Shown: positions 34,101 to 47,400 of the stretch, piece by piece
Layout of the letters: the number at the start of each line of letters is the position of its first letter
How positions within the stretch are numbered: position 1 is the stretch's first letter
DNA from: Blastomussa wellsi
Taxonomy: Eukaryota; Cnidaria; Anthozoa; Scleractinia; Plerogyridae
NCBI GenBank assembly: GCA_947652115.1
Contig: OX393564.1
Span: 16,275,324-16,339,323 of the forward strand
DNA length: 64,000 bases
Direction: 5' to 3'
Made by a program: the position numbers and the translations under genes
The notes under the pieces: model-generated
What the model was told of the DNA's origin: nothing
Database searches by the model: none
Seen by the model: the letters and a program-made list of their open reading frames with translations, nothing else

Positions 34101-34605
34101 TCAACCTTTAAATAGCCAAGTGCATATCAACAATGGAATACAAAATCAACAGCTAGCGAAAATGAGTCTTCGAAAGGACAGACTTCCTGACTACCAAACG
34201 TTTTGTCAGGTTCTTGTATAAATCAGAACAAAACGTTCGGCAGTTTTGTGAACAATAATATTTTTCTTAGCTTGCCGCCCTTTCTTCTGAAAAAAGAGTA
34301 AATAAACAACACCCAACCAAGGCCGCACAGTCAAGAAGAAAGCACGAAAGAAAGTATTTAGTTTGTGGAAAGATAACATTTCACTTTCAGCGAGGATAAA
34401 GATTGTATCGACTGAAATTTGAGATGTTTGTTTAACAAATTATCGTGTACTTGAGGGAGACTGGAACTAGACTCATGAAACCAAAATGGCGGCAGTGGGC
34501 GAAATATTTATATGAGAGAAACATGTGGAGCTAATGTTGATAAACAGGATTTCAAGCTTAATGAATGCGAAGACGTGGAAGATCCTCCGATGAAGCGTTT
34601 CGATA
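31144..34605. other. Intergenic between hyaluronidase and GLCE
   Basis: Hyaluronidase 3' UTR (an AATAAA lies at about 32127), then AT-rich sequence. A short hairpin-like CTCTCTGGAGAGCGAGAGAG is at about 32805-32827, and a fragment of GCCTGCGTTGCAGCCGGACG shared with 22352 is at about 33678. No gene recognised. Confidence 0.6.
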
Positions 34606-34709
34606 ATGCGTTTGGGACCATTTTGTTTGCACAAACCTTCGCTGAAGCTGTTTTTGGCCTGCAGTTTTACGTTCGTCGTAACTTTGTATGTGTTTTGGAA
34701 TGGATGTGA
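34483..34709 (+). promoter_or_regulatory. GLCE leader: YY1-like motif and overlapping upstream ORFs
   Basis: AAAATGGCGGC at 34483-34493 fits the YY1 core. Its ATG (34486) opens a 9-codon upstream frame ending at 34515. A second upstream ATG at 34512 opens 65 codons ending at 34709, overlapping the GLCE start in another frame. If transcription starts upstream of these, GLCE translation would need leaky scanning. The transcription start is not known. Confidence 0.4.
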
Positions 34710-35401
34710 AGTCCCTTCACATGTTCCCACAAAGAAACTCGAAGAGATAAGAGGTGTGCCACAAACTGTTGCAGATTGTTCTAAAGTAATTGCTAAAACA
34801 AGCAATGCAAAAGAAGAAGAAAGCGTAAATACAGAATTAAATAAACCCACAGACCAATACGTTTGCCCAAACGTCGAGCGAATTGACGTGGTGGTCAACG
34901 GCGAAAAGAAATTAGAGGGACGACTCATCGGAAACGAAGCGTTCGTGCCTTTTGCTTTTGTAAAGGAGTATTTTGAAATTTATGGCGAACTTCAGGAGGT
35001 TGATGGAAGAACTGTTTTGGATTGGCGACATTCATATTCAGAAGTTCATTCAGCGAAACCGGGGATTGTGTACAAGACGAAAAGTCCATTTCTCTGGTTT
35101 GAAACTTATCATGTCGAAGGTCGCACTCGAGTTAAATGCATTAGTGGAATCGAAGAAGTGCCCGTTTCATCGCAGTGGAGCTCAAAGGGACATTTTTATC
35201 CTATTCAAATAGCGCAATACGGCCTGTCGCATTACAATATGCTGCAAATCGACGGCGATTCAGTCGGGAAGGAGAAAATTTTCGAAGATGCCGAAACTGT
35301 CTCGGATGTAACCTGGAACTGGGTTGCCCCAACGAGCGCACATATAGCAAATGTGTTTGATATGGAAAGAAATTCACGCGTCTTCCAGTTTTCTACCACA
35401 G
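34606..35401 (+). CDS. GLCE: GLCE exon 1
   Basis: 265 codons plus one base: membrane anchor, variable stem, then the N-terminal beta domain from about residue 90 (VERIDVVVNGEKKLEGRL). Donor ACAG|GTAAGC. Confidence 0.94.
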
Positions 35402-38400
35402 GTAAGCGTGTATTTTTTATTTGTTTGCTTTTATGTGCGCTTTCCTTGTAGGAACAGTTTGTTGGAATTTTAAGTGCATTTTAGCACTGCATGACTTTAA
35501 TTTAAAACCATTTGTATTTCGTTGTATCCCCTCTTCTATGCAAATTAGCAACACTTGAGATTTGGATTTTTCCCTTTTAGTTGCAATCTGAAAACTTTCA
35601 ATTGATTTTTAGGACGCAAGTAGCGATTTCCTTTCTGTTTGTAATCTGTTTGTTTTCTAATTTCTGTCCAAGCGTATTAAAATATCCGGTACAATTTTTG
35701 TGAACCCGCCGACAAAGCTACGTAAACATTATCAAACACAAGACCCTTGTCTTTCGCGTCAATCGGATTTCATTTCTTAACACTTTTAAAAGGTGAAAAA
35801 TCATCACCTAAACGAGTTGAAATAATGCGTGAAAGACCCTTTTCATTCGTTTTGGGCTATCTAATCAGAGTAGTTTATACAGAAAATAGTTCGTTAACTA
35901 ATTCGTGGTCGCGATGTCCTATGTAAACAAATTCCAAAGTTCTTTCTCAAGATAAGCAAGCTGTATCTGGCCATCTGCCTTGCGATTTCCTTATGTGATA
36001 AGTTGCACATAATTGAAGATTGAAACTGAAGAAATGTGCCAACGAGAATACGTGGAATATGCCTTCCCTGCACTGGGTAATGTAATTTTAATAATCCATA
36101 AGACAGTTTTTGTCTATTGGCTGTACAAGATTCTTGAATTGTTTCAAGGAATGTACAAAAATGCCATACCTACCGCAAATCGCGATAATCGACTGGCTGT
36201 TTTTTCTCTTGAAAACCGATTTGAGCTTTGTGGGAGGTGTCTGCGAAATTAATTCTCTCAGACCATCTTTTGAGGACCTTATATAGATCAAGTCGCCCAA
36301 TTCTTGACGTTTCTTATTGTAGTGCTTGTTTTGGATCTTACTGCAGACAAAAATCACAAATTTTGACCAACAGAAACTCCTGTATTAATTAATAGCAACA
36401 ATGTACAACTACTATCTCAGTCTCCAGATTTCAGATTCCCTCTTGATAAACTTAATGTTTTTTGGGGTCGGTGTAACTTGGATACATTTTTTGTGGATGT
36501 CATCAAGTTTCACTTGGCTTGTACTAAGTCAACAAAATTGCTAATATTGATGCGGTGTCAGAGAATTGTATGACCCTAGATCTTTGTATTTAGTATATTA
36601 AATAATGCATGTTGCTCTCCAGGAAATGCCAGCCCCATACTATGCATTGTATAATTGTGTATTAAATATTAAACAGCAAAGATATTTGCCACATGCAGAG
36701 AAATTTTTCATAATGTTATGCTTTACAGATTTTTATTTTGCCAACACTCTTTGTGTCTGTGTAACCTTTATGGGCTTTTGGAAAAAAAGAGAAAAAAGTT
36801 AATTAAATAACATATAGTATTTTTCAGTTTAATGTAAAGATTAATTTTTGAAAAAGTTTCTATTCAATTATACCACCAATTTGCCCCTTGCTAGTTGGAA
36901 AAGTCTTAGCTCTAATGATAAAAATCTGCAAACATCAGAATGTTTTAAGAAATACAACCTAATGAGAAACACATTTTACAATAATGAAATGATATTGATC
37001 TTTGTTGAAATTAGGGACTTTGAATAAAAACGCATACAATTTGTGTTAAAGTTTAATGAGAGTGACATTATGACATTTGATTCAACACAACAAAACCATC
37101 CATAGTTTCATCCATAGTTTCCTTGTATTTACTGTTAAAGGTAAAGTGTCTTTTGCTTTCTTATTCCTGATCAGCGTTCCAATTCAGTGGTGAATAATAA
37201 TTAATTTGATTGGATTTAAAATGAACACTTCATTTGTGAAAACAACCCCAGTGTGTTGTAATCATATAACCATGATATATTAATGGTGTAAAATGATTCA
37301 AAGTTATATTAAACAATGTCATTTGTTTAATTGTACCTGTACTTTGTTTGTGGCATTTCTATTTACAGATGCTGGAAAACATTCTTGACTAATGAATTGA
37401 GGCTTTATTTCCTAACACCATCTAGAAGCTTTTGCCTGATTTTTTGATAAACAAAATATTACACCACACCATGGTGAAAAATTAAGGCGGCAACAGGCAA
37501 TTTCCTGTGAAGATCTGTATCTTACTGAGTGTTAAATTCCGAGCAGACAAAGGTCCTCCATTTCATGTACTCAACAAAAAACGGAATGTGTACTAACATC
37601 TTATGAATGAGATACGCTCAGGTTTACAATGACATTGTAAGTTAACATTTTCTTTTAATTTTCAGTTTTTCATGACCTTGTTATTACAAATGAATATTGG
37701 TGTTAATGTGGGGAGATGTTGAAAATAAGTGGTTAATATTAATAATTATAACATAACAAGCAGAAATGCACAATCAAATTCAGTTTACCTAAGCATGCAC
37801 AAATTCAGTCGTGCACCTTGAAAGAGGTAAAGCCTCATGCCAAGCGACCCATACTGCCGGAAATTATCTCGTTTTCTGTGGCATGAAGTAGCTAGGAACA
37901 TTTCTACTCCCCCCTGGATGGGATGCTAGTCCATCACAGGGTTACCCCCCAGTATTATTTCACCAGTACCCATTTATACACCTGGGTGAAGAGAGGCACT
38001 GTGAGAGTAAAGTGTCTTGCCCAAGAACACAAAGCAGAGCCCCGGCCAATCAAATTCAGTTTACCTTAGCAGGTACAAATTTCAGTCATGCACCTTGATA
38101 GCATTAGCCTCCTTCGCAGCCATTATTAGGGTCGTCACTCAATGCTCCTCCCCACTAATGGCTGCTTAAACCTGGACCACATTCCTTTCCACGGATTAGC
38201 CAATCACAACTTGACTCAGATATTCCTGAGTCATTCGCGCCAAAACTAATTGTCCAATCACAACTCGTGTTTTATTGGCGACCCATTCATGATGAGCCGC
38301 GCTTTCCCACAAACTAATTATGATTGAATGACAGTTGCTAAGTTCAATTTCCTGTTTTATTTGGCATTTGGTCTGGTGCGTGTTTATAGTGGGGTTGTTT

Positions 38401-41400
38401 ACGCTGTCTTCTGGTGAATCGTATTGCTCTAAAAACTGCTCAACTCGCACAGTTTTACAAAAGAAAAGTCCTCTGATACTTCTGTTTGAAGACATGACCA
38501 AACATCGACCTCGAAAATGGACAAATGAAACTCCTAATAGTGTTTCCGCTTTTCTTGACATTTGCGATTGCGATTTGGATTCATTTCCTTGATGTGCTGT
38601 TAAACTGTCGCCACTCTTATCTGTCTTATTTGGTTGTAGCAGTCGCTTTGTCCTAGGTTTTTCTCTTGTATTGAATACCTCTTCAATTTCTTGCTTTAGT
38701 TGTTTCAGAAAATCTGATGCTCAATGAAATTTTATCAATCGCTGGTTGAGTAGCATTTGTCGCAAGCTCTACAGATGACAGCGAGATCGAGTTATTTCAG
38801 CAATGTCGTGAACCTTTCCCAAATTTGAAAATTTTGTTATTCTTTAGAAGGCAATGAACAATTGAAGTACCTGGAGCTGCTGTTGACTATTTTTCTCAGA
38901 GTTTATATATCCACAGGAAATCTCTGAGATCTCGTGAATGAGCCGTTAAATTCTCATGGGAAACTGGCGCATCATTGACAAACTACAACTGATACGTGAT
39001 TGGTTTTAGCGATAATAATAACCAACGTGTGATTGGTGCATTTTGTAATTATCGCGCGAAGTCTAAACAAAGGGAAAGGAATGTGGTTTGGGTTTAAGCA
39101 GCCATTAGTGGGGAGGAACATGGTGTGACGACCCTAATAATGGTGCAAAGGAGACTATGATAGCATGAGCAAATTGCTTTTCCAGGAACCTTTTTCTGGT
39201 GTGAGTTTTAGCACAGGTTTTGATTTACATTTCCACTAGCAATATTACAAAACAATAAATTGGTTCACTTTTAGGATTTTAGTTGTGCACTCCACTGTCA
39301 TGTTATGGTTCACTTAAAAACTTTGGAGGGCACTTAAGAAGCTAGAGTTGCTCTTGCTATTGCTTGGAGTAACTCCCTTCTAGCAACTCTTGCTTTTCAT
39401 TTGTGCTCTCAAAAGTTCCCCTGTACAGAAACAGCATGTATATGGAACTAAAGCATGAACCAATTGTTAAATAGTCAAGATTCTATTATTTTCAAGGCAT
39501 TTGGCAGTTCAGTAATAAAGATTTTAGTGTAAAATTCTTCATTTTGGTCTGTGAAATAATGGGACTTAGAAGTTTTAGTTTCTTATGTCTAAGAACATAT
39601 GGTTTTACTTCAATTTAAAATTACTTTGTGAAGTTACCTAATTACCAAATATAAATAAATTTTAATAAATATAATGCCAATGATAATAAAAATATCACTT
39701 TTAATAAATAAGTGTATACAAGCAAATTGGAAAGAAAAGCAATTTAAAGACAGTCTTTAAGGGAAACAGATTATATCTAACTTATTGAAAATTGTTATTC
39801 TGTGTTAATAAAATTATGTGGCAGTCAAATAAAGTGCTTGCAAATAATGACAGCCCAAGATAAGGCATCATTAAATTATTGATTATTGTTCATAGCTAAA
39901 GTTTAGTCATTAATTTATTTACTTAGTTTAATAATCATGCACAGGAAAAGAAAAGGAGAATATCGTGCAATTTGAAAAGTATTTTATGGGCTCCTCGTTT
40001 CTTTATACCAATACAAGCTCAAAGATTCTTATATTACAGCAATAAAGCATTGATTAGTTTATACTTGATGTAAAGCAAAACCTCCTTGCAATGATTCCCC
40101 CAAAAAACCAATAATGCTAACCTCCCAGGACATAAAAGCCTTACCCACAACCCAAGTTAATTTAGAACAAAGTGAGAAAAATGGTTTGGATTTTAGTTGA
40201 AGGTCAAGTTAAAGTGACTGAACACAGTTTCCCTGGGTGGTTTCCCTGGTTTCCAAAACTGTGTTCAGTGACGTTAAATCTACTGTATTCAGAGTGTACT
40301 TATAAATTAAATCCAGGAGCCCAAAAGTTTTGTAATTAATAATTTCCTTGTTGCTGTATTGAATGAGAAATGTCTTACAAAGTATTGAATTAGATGGTAA
40401 AAATAGGAAAAATGCTTCTGGACTTTAACCATTGTGAGGTGAAAGAATGTTGACTGATTGTGTTTCAGCAAATAGTTGAATCACTAAAAGGAAGGCCACA
40501 AAAATGGCAAATTCTCTCATCTTATGGTATTAACATCTGGAATGGTTATAAACTGAACGTCTAAACAGTAAAATGTGCAATGACTTCCATTCTCCGATAA
40601 ATGAACTCTGTATTCTCTAAATATAAGGATATTTGTGTTTTATTTCACTGTAAAGACTGAATTGATTCACAACATGCTAAAAATAAGTTTAAATTGTCCA
40701 AAAACATTTCACCTTTTAGCCCTCTTGGTAACAGCTGTCAACACACTAGTCCAGCAAGGAATTGAAGTAGGCAGAATTTTCCACAATAAGTCGTCTTGTG
40801 AAAGAAGTGAACGGCTTGCCCACTGTGTATCTGTAAGACACTAAACGTTTTCTGTAATATAGTTGTAACGTTAAGCGTTGGATTTATCAATAATTTTGGA
40901 GGTTTTCAGACATTACTCAACTTATCCGCACTGTGTTAGAAAAGCTTTGTTCACAAGAAATGGGTCGAAGTAGGTCCAGGAGGGATTGTACCACTAAGGA
41001 ATGACGGAACTGACGGGTGATGTAAGCAGAACACTTGTTATATTAGAAAGCCGCAGGTCATCCCAGGGAGGGGTGCGCACCCTCTGCACCCTCTGCACCC
41101 TCTCCCTAGATCCCTTTGTTGTTTCATTGCAGGTGACACCCAATCTCAACGTTGCCATTACAAACGCATGCGCGGCAGTTATTACGTCACCCGGCAGACT
41201 CGATTTTTTTTCTCCAGTGTTCTTTCACTAAGAATGTATGGAATGCAAAGAACGTAATTTGGTCATGCGCATCACGCGTATTCGGACCTTGGATCACGTG
41301 AAACTCACGCGTCTTCACCCCAGCCCCACCTCTTCGCTCTTCCGCTCGCTTCGCGTGCTCCACTATCTGAGAGCCTGGAGCAGGCTAATGTTCAGCAAGT

Positions 41401-44400
41401 TTTAGCTCTTGTTAACCGAGCGGGAGGTCCATATGCGAGAATCTTGACTGAGGTCGTGAGTACATACCGAACGCAGTGAGAGTAAAGCGTTCGGTCTGTA
41501 CTCACGACCAAGGTCAAGATTCTGTTTATTATATGGCCAAACGGAAACTTAAATTTGCTTTAACGACACTGCTTCGTTCTCGCTGACATTTTATTTGCGA
41601 ACGGCGATGAGCTGAACTTAAATTTGAGGAGACAATATGTTCCTGTTTTGTTTGTAACTTTCTGACCCCAAATGCAACCGGTCTAGATGCCGGTCTTGAT
41701 GGGAAAATCTAGACCGCGGTCAGTATCGATTTTAGCCAATCAAATTCGTGAATTTGCTAGTTTTCAGTCCACGTGAGACACGGCCATATAATAAAACGAA
41801 GATACAAACCTTCAAATTATGCCTCTCTTTTCACGGCTGCACATCATGACTTCCACGTCACGATTTATAGCCAGACATGCTGAGAGTTCCTGTCCAAGTA
41901 TATTTTAATTATAAGACTGTATAATTTTCGTATGTAAAAAAGGGCAAACAAAATTTATGCTGTCACGCCAGACATGCTGTCACGCTCACGCCGAGTCGGT
42001 CACAGCTTGTGAAGTTTTGTCATCGATTTTACGTAACCAAGATAAATTATCATTCAAATGATAAGGCTGAACACCCTACATTGACCTCGCCGCACTGCCT
42101 AACCTTTGGTTACAGTCAACTCTCTCTTAACTGACACCTCTATAAGACGGACACCTCTACTAGACGGGCACCTGGAGCTGGTTCCGGCCGTTTCTCAGTC
42201 ATTTTACAAAAACAAAACTCTCTGTAAGACGGACAACGGACACTTTGAAATCGTCAAGTGACACTTATGAGGTGCTGAATGTTACCGCAAATTACGAATT
42301 AGGGAAGAAAAATTCTTAAATTACAAAGTACGTGACTTTTTAACACCAGACGTGTAATTAACAGCTCTTTTCATGTCGGCGGAATACATACAGTACAAGT
42401 TAAAATTAAATCAGTCATTGTCCCATTCAAAAAATAACTTGGAGGTGACAACCGAATTGTATTGTAATCAAAAACAGTTATTTTCTTGCTTTCTTAGCTG
42501 AAAATTCCTGGGTCATGTTACGTCGACTCTCTATAAGCCGCACACCTCTCTAAGGCCCGGTTCAAACGTCGAACTTTACATGTGCCGAATCTAATAATTA
42601 GGTCCGGCACATGTAAGGTTCGACGTTTGAATCAATTAGGTTCGACAGATTTGTATTTGGGTCGACCTGCCGTTCTATTCAACATGGCTTGTCGAATAGA
42701 ACGGCAAAAGATCGACTTCGTTTCATACGTCGGTCTTTACATGTGCCGAACCTAATGCATAAATTACGCTAATGTATTTCTTGATATAAGAGAGTTTGTG
42801 ATTGGCGAGTGAGCTGTCAAAAACGCGGTCGTGCATGAAATGACCGGGACATTGCGCGACATAACACTGGACCGCAAAAAATGTAGCCAGAGTTTATCGG
42901 ACACAATTCGCATACTGTTTCCGATTTTATTGTTGAATATGCGTCTAGACCAAAATAAAACAAAAGACAAGGCTAGAAACTAAACTCAGTAGTTAAAGTT
43001 ACAGTCTAAACGATACTGAAGAAATTTGACCAAAGCCTGGCGACCACATTACAAGTACGATCTTCAAAAAGTGTTGTTGGTGTTTTTTTTGCAAAGCAAC
43101 GGAAGCAACAGAGATATGCGGTCCCATTATATTGTAGAGTACGGTGACGAGTATTTATTTCGTTCCATAAAGTGTACAACTGGAAAATTCACCGTTTTCC
43201 TCTTAGCCGATATTGAGTTCGGCACATGTGAAAGTTCGACGTTTGAATCAACTGCCGAACTTAATTATTCGGGTCGACCCAAATAGGTATTAGGTTCGGC
43301 ACATGTAAAGTTCGACGTTTGAACCGGGCCTAAGACGGTCAGCTGAGGCCGGTCCTGATGGTGTCCGTCTTAGAGAGAGTTGACTGTTACTAGTTTCTTA
43401 TAATAATCAGTTTTCCCTCAATTCCAAATGCTTTAAGTTTAGTCAGACAGAAGTTGTAACTGGCAATCTGCACTCAATAGTTCAATTCACAAATCAAGAT
43501 TGCAAAATCAGTGTATTTTCTCCGTTACTGTCTTCCTTCAAGCAAAGAGCATTTTCACACATTTGGCCAGTTTCTAAATAAGCAGGGGACTGGGTACAAA
43601 TATTTAAATCGATTGAAACGAAACAATGAACGTAGCACGTAAAAGATGTAAAAATACCAAATTTCAGCGTTATTGGCTGAATTATGAAACCAACATAATT
43701 GTATAGTTGAAATTCTTTATGTGGTTCGGAGGGGCGCAACTTTTCAAACGTGTACTGCATATGTGCGTCAGTTTAGCTAAGAACTCTGAAATTTAGTAAA
43801 CTTACATTTTGTACGCGTTTAGCCAATAACTCTGAAATTTAGTAAACTTTCACTATTTTGGATGACCTTTCACTTTTCCAGTCCCAATTTTTCGTTTCAA
43901 TCGATTTTAATTATTTGTACCCGGTTCCCTGCTCGTTTAGAAAATGGCTAGCTACATAACATGAATATTCAATTTATTTTTTTTTTATACACTAAGATAA
44001 TTTTCATAAGCTTTCATAATATAGGAAAGAGAGGAATGTCACAGAGTCTGGAGAAATGTTGTGGGATTTTTCTGGGACATATATTACCACTAAACAAAGA
44101 AAATATTAAGCAAGATAGCTTTAGCTTCGAATTTTCGATTGCAAGTTAGTTGTTTGTCATCCAAAGTAGCTTGGCTCTGATTGGGAGGCTTTGAAGTTAA
44201 ATTACTGAATAACAGAGTTTGGTTCAACATGATAAAATTTGTGTCAAAGTAGACTTTGTTCATCTAGGATGTCGTTACTATCTCTCGCCAAGATGCCAGA
44301 TCAATTAACAACTACTTCAATTTTGCATTAACACTTTATCTTGTTATCACAGGTGTCCAATCCCTTTAGTATATCGCCGCGAGACCGCATACTTTGTACT

Positions 44401-47400
44401 CTGTGTGCTGTTCTTTGCACAATAATAATTGACTCATCTACAAGCAATTCTCAGTGTTTGCAACTTCCCTGTTTTTTAAATAGTCTGTCTCGGTGGGTTC
44501 AGTTTATTCGTTCTTCAGTGATCTGACAGGGTTTTATTCCGTCGACATTTATTTAAACAACGAATTGCTATCAGATGTTTTAGGAATTTTTTCGTTATAA
44601 AGGTCAACAAACAGAAGAGTGAATAAACTATTAGATTTCTTGTGTAAATTTTAACATGAAATTGAGATGATTGTTTTTTATGTTATGGTTTTATTTTGCA
44701 GTTCGTTTCTCTTTTATCTATTTTTTATTTCGCTTTTTAAAGGAAATACGATGAACCAAATTACCCTTAAATAACTTAAATTGCTAGGAAATCTAAAAAT
44801 AATAGTTTACAAAGGAAGAAAAAAAGCAGAGAGGAGATACTAAACCAGAAAGGAACAAGGATGGTTAAGGATGGAGAAGATTGAGACGGATTTTAAACGA
44901 CGAATTTGAAAATTAAGCATTTTTCAAAATGCACAAACCGTGACGTAGTTGCTTTAACCCATTGACTCCTAAACCGGCTGTAACCGGCCGTGTCAGCTTT
45001 GACCAAAATAGGAATCCCATTTACCCCAGGTCGGCAGAAGGGAAAGAGCTTTCCAATGATACCCAGGTGATATTGATTGGGCTAATGGAGCTTGAAATAT
45101 GCACGAAAACGCTAAGAAATTGCCGCCAAAAACTAGGAGGAAAATTTCCCCTCACTTACCCTCGGCGACTCCATGTTAAGTATTTCCCTTCTCATTGATG
45201 CTTGCGTGGCAGTTCTTGCACCGAAAGCAAGCCCAGTAAAAGGCCAACAAAAGCATAAAGGTCCATAAAAAGATACGATGAAAAGAGAAAGGAAAAGCGA
45301 AAAACAAAATAAAGAAATCGAAAAGCCTAAAGAGGTGGGTCACTTTCTCGTCCAAGGGTTTGCCTTTATTTTGCAAATGCATTTTGGACAAATTTGAAGC
45401 ATATTTAGCCTATAACTGACTAGAAAACGTTCAAAATGTCTAAATAGCACGTTTATTCAAAAATCTCCAGGAGTCAATGGGTTAACGCACCAAGGGACAT
45501 GGCGCCGCGCACACAAGCAGACAGTCATTAGGTTCCGTGTTCACACAAGGCCGGGAACTCTGGCATGGTCGTGTTGAACACGCACGGGATGTAAACTAGG
45601 CCCATACCAGGCAAATGTTATTTAGCTGTAGGCATTAGAAAGTTCACTGAAAATCGAATGTTTATCTGCGAGCGTTAGAAAGCTGACTGACAATCCAGCC
45701 CTCGCTTTCACAACGATTTGGCCCGGGGGAGGGGTGGGCACTCCCTTATATGGGCTATACGGCGACGTGCCGCTGGATAGGGTATGGTTTTTGACCCCTC
45801 GGCCTTGAACAGGGTATATGTATTAAGGAGTCTTCCTGGACAGGGTATGGCTTCAATCCGAAATCAGGACCGTTCATCAGTATTTATTAAGCCGGTGATC
45901 AGTCAACATTACATCATTTCTAGGACTAGATATTAGCACTATATAGTATTATGTATAAAAAGGAAATTTCCTTAGTCTTGAACAGGGTATGTGTTTGAGG
46001 TTATTTTGGCCCTAAACAGGTCAGGGTCAGGGTTTCAGACCTCCAGCGGCACCCCTAAACCCAAACATGGATCAAGTGCCCTCCCCCCCACGGGCTTTGG
46101 TGGTTAAAAAAGTTGCGAAACTTGTTGACTGTTATGGTGTATTATACTAGGGATCAAGTTTCCGCTTTCACGAGAAAACTCTCACGAAACTGTACCTTTT
46201 TTCGTTTGCCTCTAAAAGAAAATGGGGAAATAAGCGAATGAAGTATTTGCTTGTACATGTATTTTGCCTTCACTACACAACCGAACACACTCAAAGGTCG
46301 GGGCATGGGCGAATTGGTCAGCCAGGCCCAAGATATGTTTTAATTGCGACAATAAGCTTACAACAAAGTGGATATGAGATACATTAAGTAACGTCCTACG
46401 TGGGCCAAAGCCGGACACGTAAACCCCAAAAACCTCTTATCAGGAAAATTAGGGACCGTGTATCCCCGACCAAATGCAACAGAATGGAAAACAAATCAGA
46501 TAACGCTAATTACACATTAAAAATAAACCTAATGAAAAATGCTAGTTGCAAGGCTCACCGTTGAATGACACAAGTTTCGCAACCGTCTCTTTACAAACGT
46601 ACTGCCCATGAGCCCTCGCGTAGTACGCCCGCACCCAGTTCTCTGTTCCGTGTCGGCAAAATATAAATTTATGTCAATACCGATTATCACAAATTACATT
46701 TTCCAAGTACACAGTACCTCACTTGCTAACGGTGAGCTTCGGTAAGTTTCAGTATTCATCAATTTTTCCGGCACGTTATTTCAACTTGGCATTCTTAGTT
46801 ATGTTAAAAGCTTTTTCAAGGCATTTCCCTTTTGGTGGCTAGTGTAATTTTGCCGCGGCTGATTGTACAAACAACAGTGCTCGTTAGTGTTTTACGCAGT
46901 TTGTATAAATTTGTTGCCGAACGCATTTAACAAATTTCCTTTTTTTTTCAAGTTTAGAAAATGTAAAACACTAAAATTGGTTATGCAAGGAAGAGGTACT
47001 TATAATATTTCCGTCCTAGTTGCAACTTTCTTCAGCCGCAAAAAGTTGTTGCGAACAAAGGTCCTTTATTTTAGATTTTCGCCTTTGACGTTTGAACGAT
47101 TCTGTTTTGTGGACTACCCGGGGGGTTAAGAAAGAGATTATCCTAGGGACATTCAATCCGCAGAACATAAAGGTTTATTATTGCCTTTTATCCGATGAAA
47201 GCAGATTTCACAAGCGTTTCAGGTTCACAGTGTTTGACAGTCTTTGTCCTCTGTTTACAATGCAAGCGTCTGTTGGGGTTATTTTTGTCGAAATGTTTAT
47301 AAATAAAGTTGGCATTTGTCTCCCACTGCTGTAAAGATCAACGACGTTTTTATTCCGCGAGAGAATCTAAGATGAGAGAAAAAACGAATGCGGTTCATTT

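Noticed and set aside
44962..45198. A 78-residue coding gene
   Set aside because: It begins inside the terminal repeat of a piggyBac-like element and has no recognisable domain.
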